Part shown: positions 54,401 through 64,000 of the stretch, piece by piece
Position numbering within the stretch: position 1 is the first letter of the stretch
Layout of the letters: each line of letters starts with the position of its first letter
Assembly (NCBI GenBank): GCA_027924645.1
Contig: BSBN01001017.1
Span: 3,436,501 to 3,500,500, forward strand
Direction of reading: 5' to 3'
From: Cunninghamia lanceolata
Taxonomy: Eukaryota; Streptophyta; Pinopsida; Cupressales; Cupressaceae
Length of the DNA: 64,000 bases
Program-made: the position numbers and the translations under genes
The notes under the pieces: model-generated
Told to the model about the DNA's origin: nothing
The model's input: the letters and a program-made list of their open reading frames with translations, nothing else
Database searches by the model: none

Positions 54401-57400
54401 CTTGTGTGTCGAGCGCGGCAAAAGCGCTCGACACTTAGTATGCATGCGGCCCCGTTTTTAAACTAATAAAGCGATCTCTTCACCGTGCATGTGGGATTAT
54501 TCCCCTGTGTATTTTCAACCTGCGAAGAAGCATGTTTCGGCGGGAAATCCTTTTTGAATGCAGTGACGGTTTTCAAGCGGCCACGGGTGGTTGAGACCCT
54601 TAATGGCGACAATGCAGGGATATGGGTGGTGGTACAAGTGATTAAACTGCTCGATTGTAAATGAGGACTTCCATATGGTGGCACAGGGCTCGAGGCCACC
54701 CCTGTCGACTCTCCTGCCTACTGCATTGATGACTTATGAGCGCCATTTCTCATGGACTGTATCTGACGTTTTTTTTTATGTCCATCATGTAATTAATTTC
54801 TGGGAGTACACCTTCTGGCTGTTTTAAGCAGGAAGTGTTACTCATTTTCAGGTTGTTGAAAGTTGAACATTTTGGCTCTGTAATGCAATACAGCTGATTT
54901 GGTTGCCCTGTACAGCTAAACCTGTGAGTTTATGTATCTCCAGTTGTATGTTTTTTTGCATGAATCCACTGATTTCGTGGTTAATTTTATATGAGAAATG
55001 CTATGTTAGCATGTGTTTTGTTAATTCTGTCTCCAGTATTGCATATATCTTTCTTCTGAGTCTAGATATTTAAGGAATGTTTGAGGCTCTAGAACATAGA
55101 ATTCCTGTGTTGAATGTCTGATTTCTTAACTTCTGCTCAAGGGGTAGATTAAACTGTTTTTAGATTGAACATTGGGAAGGATATACTGTAATAGGGATGC
55201 CATAAGTATGGATAGCTTAACACTCTATATTGGGAGATATCTGTAAGGCAGGTATCAAATGCATCCCCCTGAAATCCAGTTTTAGTTGTTCATGCATATC
55301 ATTCACAGGTGTATGTCTACTGACTCCAGGCCCTGGATAGGCACCAATCTTGCTTTGTTTTTGTGTTACAACCATGTCCAGCTTTGCATCCAAACTATAA
55401 ATCAAAGTCAAACTCTAAAACAACCTTTAGGACATTAGAATTAGTTTTAGGATCCAAGTCCTCTGTCTACAACTGAAAATAGGCCCAAAGCCAGCCCCTT
55501 TGCTCTTATCTTGCAGTTTTGGTCTACTTACAGGAGGACTTATCTGCTTTCTGTCAGCATCCCAGCCTTTGTATGCATATCCCCATGGATGTTGAGTAGG
55601 GAACACCCCCCTAGGTTTTGCAGAGCCTGAAGAAGAAGAGGAGATAAAATATAGAGTCTATCTCCTACACTGTTGGCCGCTGGCCCAGAGATCCTGTTGA
55701 TCATTGATGGCTACCTTGTAGGGAAATCTGGGAATAAGCATCCAGTCTGGGAAAAAACCAACACTAAGTTCATTTGAGTGCAAAGTAATGTAAATATGAT
55801 ATTATTTTTAATTGTTGTTGCTAAATTATTTCATTTTTAATTATTGTTGCTAGATTCAAGTTGTAAATTTAAATGACAATCTGAGGTCTGCAAAATCGTT
55901 CATTATAACCTAGGAATTTGGGCCACAATAATTTGGAGAGGATAGTTGTACAAACTTTAGTTATTAATGGCTTTGAGCCAATATCAAACAAGGTTCACTA
56001 AGCGACTAGATCAAGCTGTAGAGTTGGCAAGAAAATATATAGAGAGAAATCCATAAAAAATATTATTTTTCTAATTTAAAACAATCCTTATTTTTTGTCT
56101 AGTGTATTGAGATTTGTGCCCTATATAAAATTTTGGTTTGTTGGAAATATTACATCTTAGTTGGGTTTAGTTATAAATAATAGTATGGAGAATGCCACTT
56201 AATAATGTTAGATTATTATATCTAAATATAATGTTAGTGTTATTTTATTATGGTTAAAGGATTTATAAAAGCCATTACAACCTTTGTAAAATCATCAAGA
56301 TAAATAATATATTTTTTCTTCTATTGTTTATCTCATTCATGACATAAAGCTTTACCATTCAAATATGGTGATGTTACCTAGATTTCACTACTAGCTCAAT
56401 CAGGTAGAGCTTTCCAGTTTTAAAAGAGAAAAAGGTACATATATTTCTGTTGTGTTAAACCCACGCACATTTGATACAAATTCAGATAAAATTGTATTGT
56501 TGCATTCAAAAAATAAGTGTATACGTTCTCACACAAGCCGTGAGACTAACTGTTTCAATGCAAAATGAAAAGACGAACTATACATTTATAAAAACTGAAA
56601 GATGAATGTGCATAAGAGGTAGGGTGACTTGTCATTGCCTGAATGATGAGCCTTCATGCCGTTGCCGCATCTTGTGTCATCCTAGATCGTCGAAGTATCC
56701 TGCATCCAACCGCTGTCTCCTTGCTACCCTGGTCATTTGCATAAAATGTTGGAAAACCGATGTTAGAGCAATGGCAAGGCATCATACATCATATGAAATC
56801 ATCTATAAATGTATAATTTGTGTTTTCAGATACAATAAACCAGTTAGCGTCACAACAACTTTTGAGAAGACAAAGCATATCGACTGAAAGCATGCATTTA
56901 TTTTCTAACAAGTTTGCTTCATGTGCAGATACAGATGTAAGTATGTTTCTCTTTGATTCATCAGTTACATTATGAGTGGAGGAAATGTGGCTCCCACAAG
57001 GGTTGAGCCCAGCTCATAGACCTTACAGAACATTTCAGATGCAATGAACAAATGCAAAAGCATAACTCTAAGAGCGCATTCAGAAGGCAGATATTGTTGT
57101 CAAGAGGTGTCAGTCATACAAGGACAGCCAACTTTAGAACAACAAACCACCAGGGACTAATGACATGATCAACAGAGCAACACATATGATGAAGTAATAA
57201 TCATCGACGGTAAAGAAAACTTCATGCTAACCATAGTTCAATATCAAAAAATGAACAGCAAACTGGTTTTATACACAGCAGCAAGAAAATAATCATGTAG
57301 GATAAATGGAACAGCAAAATCCATGTAGACAATGACATGCAAGTTGGAGACTGTCAGCAGTTTGAGAACACTTCATTTCGTAAGGCAATAAGGCCGTATG

Positions 57401-58996
57401 GATTCCTTGTTAAGTCTTGCATAACAGTCACCAATGAGGATAATCAACAAAGTAGTCATCTGAGCAAAAGAGAGCAGCATTGTGAAGGAACAACCATGCA
57501 ACGAAGGTTATCATTGCCAGTGCTTTGGAGCAGGCATCAGTTTAAGGCTCTTACCAGGTTGATAAAATGTCAAAGTCATGCTAAGATCACTCTCTCATAC
57601 CTCCAAGGATTTTCGTCAATATCACAGAAGATGTACCATTTGGACATTCTCAAATGGAGATAAACAACCAGTGTAAACAGAGGAGCATCAAATACAGCAA
57701 GTTCAGAACAACAGAACAAGAGTATACGGAAATGTTCCAAATCAAGCCTTAGGTCACAATATAAGGTAAAATGCAATTTTGTTTTTAAACAAGAATTCAT
57801 AGAAATCTTGAATGAAGTTGACAAAAAGTGGAGTTTTAAGATCATACATAGTCATCAAACTCATAAAATGCAGATTTTCCAGCTCCATATGACTCACATA
57901 GTGTAGGGCCATACACTCATTCTCATGTTGTAAATGACACACAATCCAATCAGGCAGAAGTTGCTGATGGTAGGGATACGAAAAATGTATCATATATGAG
58001 AGTAAGGGGGAATGGATACTGTAGTGAACAGACATACACAGGAAAATGTTAAATAGAAGACATTCACATGCCACAACACACAGAAAATACAGTTTTCAAG
58101 CAGCAAGGCAGTATGTCAGTGTTTCAAGTTTTGTCTTAAGATGGAGCCCATGAATAGCCAACAAATGCAGAATATGAAGGGTTTGTAAGATTCATTTCAA
58201 ACATATACTCAGAAAATACCAAAATCATGCCTTCTGGCAGTGATTTGCGAGGGAAAATGCAATTTTCTTTTCATATTCGAACAACAGACAGGAAAAATAC
58301 AAAGTTTCAATTCATTTCAAGCATAAAATGCTCAAGAACCAGTCAAATCGCAACCCAGGCAGCGAGATGAGGTGAAGAAATTAAAAAAAAAGGTTTTTTT
58401 GTGGTTTTGCAGGAACATCATGCTCAATTTTTGATAAAATTGTGCCTCAGCACTATCAGAATACACAAAGTTTTCAACTTATTTCTAGAAATAATCCTCA
58501 AAAATGTAAAAATTGCATGCTTCTGGCAGTGAGAATACAATGAAAGATTCAGAAAATGGAAGAAGTGCGACAGTGATGAATACCTATGTATGTTTTGCCT
58601 TTCAACAGATGTCGGCCAGAAACAGATGTGAAGAGGTCGGCCAGAAAAAAATAGCGAAAACCCATCAAAAGCCAGTCAAACTCACGGCCAAAACTACCCA
58701 GAATCAACCAAACAAGAAGATAAAACATCAAAAATGCAACTTACCTTGCATATGCCTCAGAAATCGACCAATATTAACCAAAACACGGCCCATTTTCATG
58801 GCGTTTTGCCTTCAAACCCTCTCAGGTGGCGGCCAAGTTCGAACAGTGAAGAAGCAAATGCAAATGAAACAAGTTTTAGGTCTTCTCCTTGGGTCACATG
58901 GCATAGATAGCATTTGATTGTTTTTTGATTTTTATTATTGCATTCTTTGTATGGCCCGTGGTCAAACATGTCTTTTGGTTCGAACCTAGGTATGCA
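54400..58996. other. Interior of the 7.7-kb insertion, no gene recognised
   Basis: I see no RT, integrase, protease or zinc knuckle in any frame. The part 54420-54760 is GC-richer and promoter-like. The rest is AT-rich with short frames (56606-56887, 57337-57663, 57754-58074, 58513-58917) that lack recognisable motifs. Confidence 0.5.
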
Positions 58997-60600
58997 AAGG
59001 GGGGCTGTCACCATTTTGATGCTCTTGGTGTATTTTTCAAAGCCAAGTCAAATGGAAAAGAATGGAATACAAGGTGAGTGCCTTATGTGTTAGAAGGCAT
59101 GTCGAAGGTATAATTTGCCAAGGCATCATGGTCGGGAGTTACAAGGTGGATAAATGATGCATGTAGAACTCGGTGTTGGGAGTTATAAGGTGAATGAAGT
59201 ATTGCCACAAAACATGTTGGTGTTGAGCTCATAGAGTGAGAATGATGTCTATTTAAAACATAAGTGTAGGGGAGTCATAAAGAACACCTTATAACATATT
59301 CCATTGAACCTCAAATCATGTTAGAGACATGTCGTAAACGGAGATGGCCCAAGGTTATAGGACGTGTTGACATGGTCTTGAGATATTAGATGGTGCAAAG
59401 ATGTATGGTGAATCATGTCATTTCGTCTAGAAGCTGAAAATGTCTTCTTTGTCGTCTTTTATGACATTTAATTCAAAAACACCTAAATCATGCAAAATCA
59501 GGGATTTAGAATTAAATGTCATAATGTCATTATTTTCTGCATAGGATTATGTAATTTTTGAATTGTAAAACATTTACTAAGATGGTGTAATTATAAGCCT
59601 CTTAGTTAAAAGTTATTTAAATGCAGGAAATGTGTCATTATGGTATTTTTAATGCTGCAAGAGGATGATGACACAGATTTGAAGCACTAGAGAGCACTAA
59701 AAGATATTCTATAATATTTTTAAGTGCCTTCATGATAGTGGATGACATGCCTCCACCATTTCTGCATTGGGACCCCTTTTGGAGCATTTTAAGGGGATAT
59801 TTTTTCACTGTTTCTGAGATGCACGAGAATGGAGCTAGTGGAGTTGGTGGAAGTTGATCTTTTTTAGTGGAGCATGAGATGTTTACAGCTGTTTGAGCTA
59901 TATATATTCCTCTTCCTTGTTCAGTTTTAAGAGGTTCTGGCTCTTCACAGCTCTGTATATTGTAATTTTATGAGTTCTTTTGCAGAATTGAAGAGTTTTG
60001 TAACCCATTTTCAGAGATATGCAGCATTGTAACACCTCTTTGGCAGTAATAAGCAGTCTATACCTTCCCATTTTCTCCTGATATTGTGTGTCCTCAGTGT
60101 TAGTGCAGGTCTTTGTGATGTTCTTTGTCCTTGGAGCTGTATTGTTAGAGCCTTTATGCAGGGGTTACATATTGTTTGCAGGTTGTGAGATGTGCAAGGG
60201 ATAATCATCAGTTTTTGGGTAGTGAGAAAATCTATTTCTCCTTAACAAGACTACTGTTATTTGGCCACCTCACAAAGTAATGATGCAAGGAATATGATTT
60301 GCTAGGTTGTGTAAGTAATCCTGATTATCACTGGTTCTGTAGTGTGTCATTTTTTGTGTATTTGTTGATGATTGTTTGGTGCATCACCTTAGAGAGTAGG
60401 TTTTTTTTTATGCAAGCCTTCTTACCCTTTTCTCTGCAAAAGTCTTAGTCTAGGTAGTTTAGGTGGAGTGCTAAGACGAAGCCGACCTTCTCCGGAGGTT
60501 ATTTCCAACACAGGCCACCCACAGACCTAGGAAAGATCCCATGTTTCTCCAAATTGCCCAGTTTCACAACTTGGCAAGGGTGCAAATCTGAGAGACAACA
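58997..60600 (+). repeat. Probable polypurine tract and LTR at the right end of the insertion
   Basis: AAAGGGGGGC (58997-59007 region) stands before TGTCACCATTTTGATGC, a classic polypurine tract and LTR start. The LTR would run to ACAACA at 60600, about 1.6 kb. Early in it GTTATAAGGTG and CACCTTATAAC occur as inverted motifs (59060-59300). Its last 160 bp resemble the G1 LTR end. Confidence 0.55.
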
Positions 60601-60905
60601 GGTATTAGAGTAGTTGTTTTAGAAACAAAGGACATAACTTAAGCATGATCATGGTCTAAAAAATTAATGTTTTCCAATAGTTTTGAAGTGTCATTTCTTT
60701 TCTAGCTTTGTGCCCGCTACTATTTTTTGGTTGCCACTACGTGAAGATTCATAGAAGAACAATATTAGGTTGTGTTTTTGGAGGGGCAAGTATTGGCATT
60801 ATTTGGTGTTGGAGAATAGCACAACTTGGAAAAATATTGATTAAAACTATTTTGTTTATCTATTCCATCATTAAAAACAAGAGGTTGAGATAGCTTTTCT
60901 CAACA
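60601..60905 (-). repeat. C2 3' LTR, main part
   Basis: In minus sense it starts TGTTGAGAAAAGCTATCTC at 60905. With 52921-52928 it gives an LTR of about 306 bp with TG...CA ends, a normal size for a small copia LTR. Confidence 0.7.
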
Positions 60906-60916
60906 TTCTCCCACTT
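60906..60916 (-). promoter_or_regulatory. C2 polypurine tract
   Basis: In minus sense AAGTGGGAGAA abuts the LTR start, as expected. Confidence 0.7.
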
Positions 60917-60999
60917 CTTCAACACCTTTCAAGAGCAAAAGGGAAACTTATGAACATTGCAATATAATTTCTAGGGGCCGAAAGGCCCATAGACTCACT

Positions 61000-62619
61000 G
61001 CACTAGTTGAACTTATCTATGCTCATAGGCTTTGTCAATGAATTTGTAATATTTGTCAAAGTATAAACCTTCTCTAGCATCACCCTCCCATCCTCTACCA
61101 TTTCACAAAAAAAATGGTATTGGACATCAATTTGCTCCATCCTCACATGGAAAGTTGGGTTATTTGCTAGACATGTTGAACTCTAACTGTCCACATAAAA
61201 TTATAATAGTTCCTACATCTAGGCCCACATCTAAACACAATATCTTAAGCCAAATGGATTCCTTACAAACACGAGTAGCTACTACATACTCTACTTCTAT
61301 AGTGGACAAAGAAACTAAAACTTGCTACTTACTCATCCAATTAATATCACCACCAAACATAGTGAAAACATATCCATTAGTGGATATTATGCTATCAACA
61401 TCTCCAACCCAATTTGAATCCACATATCCATGAACACACACTAAATTTTAGGCCCCTGTAGAACAACCATGATAACATATGGAATATTCAGAAGTACCTC
61501 ACAAATACTTGAAGACCATCTTCATTGCATCCCAATGTACTCATCCAGGATTAGACATGAATTGGCTAAGGACTCCCAATGTTTGGGCAATGTTCGATCT
61601 TGTAAAATCATAGCATACATCACACTAGCATTAGGGACTCTACTCATATCCTCCATATCACTAGGAGAATTAGGACACTGATAAATCAATAACTTTGTCC
61701 CCATCATAACAAGAACACACAATGGCCTACAAGCTAACATGTTAAATCTCTCCAACACTAAGTTCATATATGTAATTTAGCCCAAGCAACATTTTATGTT
61801 ACATCTGTCTCTTCTAATCTCCATCCCCAAGATGTACCTAGCTACCCCTAAGTCCATCTCAAACCATGTTGAAAGCTAATAATTTAATTCACAGATCTAA
61901 CCCTTCCTATGATCAAAAAATAATGTATCATCAAAGTATAAAGCAATAATGAGAAAATGATCATCATACATCTTGTAATAGATGCAATGATCCAATTTGG
62001 ATCTTAGAAATCCCAAACCCAACATAAATGAATCAAATTTTTGGTACCACATCTTAGGATATTTCTTAGGACCATATAAATATTTCTTCAACTTACAAAC
62101 CAAATGCTCTTTCTCTTTTTCAATGTAGTGCTTTGGCTATGACATTTAAATCTCTTCCTCCAAATCACTGTAAAGAAAAGTTGTCTTCACATCCATTTGT
62201 TCAACCTCAAGATCATATGTTGCAACAATACATAATAGAAACCAAATGAATGTCATCTTAACAATTGGGGAGAAAATCTCACCATAATCAATTCCCTCAA
62301 CTTGGGAATATCCCTTCACAACCAATCTCTCCTTGTGATTCTCAACACTGCCATCTAAATTGATTTTCTTCTTGAACACCTGTTTGTATCTAATGGGTTT
62401 ACATCCATCAAGAAAAGGTACTAGATCCCATGTACCATTTCTCTTTAATGTAGTCATCTCTTCATCCATGGCCACTTTCCATGAATCTACATCATTCATA
62501 TCCATAGCCTCCTTTACAGTCTTAGGCTCCTTAGTGTTAGTAATCAAAACCAAAATATATCTCCAGTTAGAAGGAGTATATTTGTCTGGTTGATGTCTAT
62601 GCCTAGTGGATCTTCTCAA
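61000..62619 (-). pseudogene. C2 reverse transcriptase and RNase H
   Basis: RT starts at about 62540 in minus sense with PKTVKEAMDMNDVDSWKVAM, DEEMTTLKRNGTWDLVPF, VKGYSQVEGIDYGEIFSPIV and VEQMDVKTTFLYSDLEEEI. A break follows, then LKKYLYGPKKYPKMWYQKFD and the active site ALYFDDTLFF (about 61925), where the usual YVDD reads YFDD. Further on LLIYQCPNSPSDMEDMSRVP and a degraded RNase H reach about 61000. Stops and frameshifts separate the parts. Confidence 0.85.
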
Positions 62620-62788
62620 AGGCTTAGGTGGAGGTTATATATCTTCTTTTGAATTCTCTAAACTATCTAAACTCTCCTCATCTTCAAGTGCATCATGGGC
62701 TTCAAGTTTAATTTTCTTGGTCTTTGGGGTTAGTTGAACCACATCTTTATTTTTTATCTATAATATAGTGGAAGAAGGATTAAATTCT

Positions 62789-63640
62789 CTAAAGATAACA
62801 CTTTTGATATATTATCTTGGCCACGGGATCCCAAAGCTTGTACCCTTTCACACCAATACCATAACTAATGAAGATACATTTAATATCCTTGTTCTCCAAC
62901 TTTGACTTCTTCTCCCTAGGCACATGTGTATATGCCTCACAAAAAAATACTCTAATATATCTCAATGAGATATTTTTGCACGACCACACCTCCATAGGTG
63001 TGTTCTCAACAGGAGATGATGTGGGAGACCTGTTAACTAGGTAACAAGCCATATCGACTTCTACCCAAATTTTTTGTTTCAAGTTGACACCACTAAGCAC
63101 ACTCCTAGACCTCTCCATCAACATCTTATTCATTCTTTCTACAAATCCATTCTGTAGATGGGTGTACGGACTTGTCTTATGTATTTCTATGAACCATGAT
63201 CTTTATAGAACTTGTTAAGTCTATAGAACAAAAATCACTGCCATTATCAATCCTCAAAATCTTGATCTTTTTACTAGTTTAATTTTCAACTAGAGCCTTA
63301 AAATCTTTAAACCAACTACAGATTTTAGATTTACTCCTAAGGAAATATACCCATGTCATACTATAGTCATCAATGAAAGAGACATAATAAATAGATTTTA
63401 AAATCGAAGGAACATTAACAAGAGCAAAAACATTAGAATGTATCAAGTCCAATACCTTGGAACAATTATGAGAGCTAGAATAAATTTGAACAAGGTTTTG
63501 TTTTCCTTAAATGCAATGTTCACAAAAATCAAATTCAAGGTTACAATCATTCAATTTCTCAACAAGTTTTTTATTTTTCATGGTCCATAGACCCTTCTCA
63601 TTAATGTAACCAAGCCTCTGGTGCCAAATTGTTTTTTCTA
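62789..63640 (-). pseudogene. C2 pre-integrase and integrase
   Basis: In minus sense the pre-integrase zinc region is visible at about 63630-63507: WHQRLGYINEKGLW, then CEHC before a stop. The core follows in broken frames with SFIDDYS, WVYFLRSKSKI and LRIDNGSDF (about 63400-63220). The C-terminal part is open (63133-62789), with MNKMLMERSRSVLSGVNLKQ, ACYLVNRSPTSSP and SYGIGVKGYKLWDP. The glutamate motif before it is damaged by frameshifts. The first 360 bases of the polyprotein visible here (63640-64000) are too degraded to assign. Confidence 0.8.
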
Positions 63641-64000
63641 CTAGAAGTTTTATCTCAAAGCATGAGCACCCTTAGGTACCCAGAAAGCACAACCATCAAA
63701 AGTGGATGAAACACTCCTTTTTGATGCTAGTTCCAATGGTGAAGGTGAATATTCTATAGATCTCTTCACTTCAATGATTGATGAACTATTACACTAAACT
63801 GTGTGTGCATCTAGCTAAAATAGAGTGCTAATATGAATACCCTAAGAAAGCACCATAGCTCCTCTGACCATTTTCACCATCCACTCAAGAAAGGAATTTG
63901 CACACCTGCATCATTCAATTTACTTACAAAATGTAGGTTCCATGGAAAACTAGGGATATGAAGAACACCATTGATTCCCTTAACTTGTCTGTTAGGGAAT

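Larger units (their letters stand above)
52929..60600 (+). mobile_element. 7.7-kb insertion in the C2 LTR, gypsy-like
   Basis: GGTATTA is present on both sides (52922-52928 and 60601-60607), and the block starts TG and ends CA. Its last 160 bp resemble the end of the G1 LTR: TTCTC-GGAGGT, CCCATGTT and GGGTGCAAATCTG appear in order. A probable polypurine tract and LTR start lie at 58997-59008. I found no 5' LTR matching that 3' LTR, and no coding domain. A 7-bp TSD is not typical of LTR elements, so the left edge may be wrong; another possible start is TGTTGGTACCC at 53467. Confidence 0.5.
52921..64000 (-). mobile_element. C2: minus-strand Ty1/copia element, 5' part beyond window
   Basis: In minus sense its 3' LTR starts TGTTGAGAAAAGC (60905) and ends TCTAATACC-A; the last bases are split, with TGGTATTA on the plus strand at 52921-52928. 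Upstream in minus sense come a polypurine tract, RNase H and RT remnants, integrase and pre-integrase. The order fits copia. The insertion at 52929-60600 sits eight bases from the LTR end. The gag, 5' LTR and right TSD lie outside the window. Many stops and frameshifts make it old. Confidence 0.8.

Noticed and set aside
56606..58917. Short frames in the 7.7-kb block (for example 57337-57663 and 58513-58917) as host exons
   Set aside because: No domain, no convincing splice-site arrangement and no codon pattern; the block sits inside a retrotransposon LTR.
52929..60600. A simple solo LTR spanning the whole 7.7-kb block
   Set aside because: An LTR this long would be exceptional, and a polypurine tract with a new LTR start is visible near 59000, which argues for an element with internal sequence.

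Overview
This window is plant nuclear DNA made almost entirely of LTR retrotransposons inserted into one another. I found no cellular protein gene and no tRNA or rRNA gene. The evidence for a plant is Ty1/copia and Ty3/gypsy polyproteins of plant type, primer-binding sites complementary to initiator-Met or Asp-like tRNAs, a gypsy element with two RNase H domains, and accessory retrotransposon ORFs. Large, old, decayed, deeply nested elements without genes suggest a big seed-plant genome, perhaps a gymnosperm. That taxon guess is weak inference.

The nest can be unfolded base by base from target-site duplications (TSDs). The outermost host is a short gag-carrying element (about 900-50223, here called H). 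A copia element, C1 (1157-48067, TSD ACCCT), sits in H's 5' LTR. C1 was hit by four insertions: a putative solo LTR in its protease region (3232-4722, TSD TGGAG); a non-autonomous copia-like element on the minus strand, NA (5495-13072, TSD AAAAC/AAAAT), in its integrase; a 457-bp solo LTR in its 3' LTR (outer limits 16630-28980, TSD AGGGA/AGGGG); and a minus-strand Athila-like gypsy, G2 (29040-47664, TSD AAGGT), further along the same 3' LTR. The 457-bp solo LTR holds a plus-strand gypsy, G1 (16858-28746, TSD ACAAT). G2 holds a copia-type solo LTR (30184-32440, TSD CCGGT/CCGGC) and a 4.2-kb unclassified insertion (41176-45417).

After H, 50224-52920 has no recognisable gene but holds an 18-bp perfect palindrome and a strong hairpin. 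From 52921 to the window end lies a minus-strand copia element, C2. Its 3' LTR is split by a 7.7-kb insertion (52929-60600) that contains a dense GCCGAT/ATCGGC array and an LTR-like 3' end related to the G1 LTR. C2 integrase, RT and RNase H remnants follow, and the element runs off the window.

Four things stand out. G1 has an extra RNase H between protease and RT with all four catalytic acids, while its usual RNase H after RT has lost three of four. G1 carries about fourteen premature stops, every one TAG. NA has coiled coil, four zinc knuckles and a roughly 1,130-codon accessory ORF but no pol. Several unrelated elements carry arrays of short complementary motifs, with a different motif in each. 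All coding regions are broken by stops or frameshifts, so they are listed as pseudogenes. Boundaries were read by eye; no alignment or database search was run.
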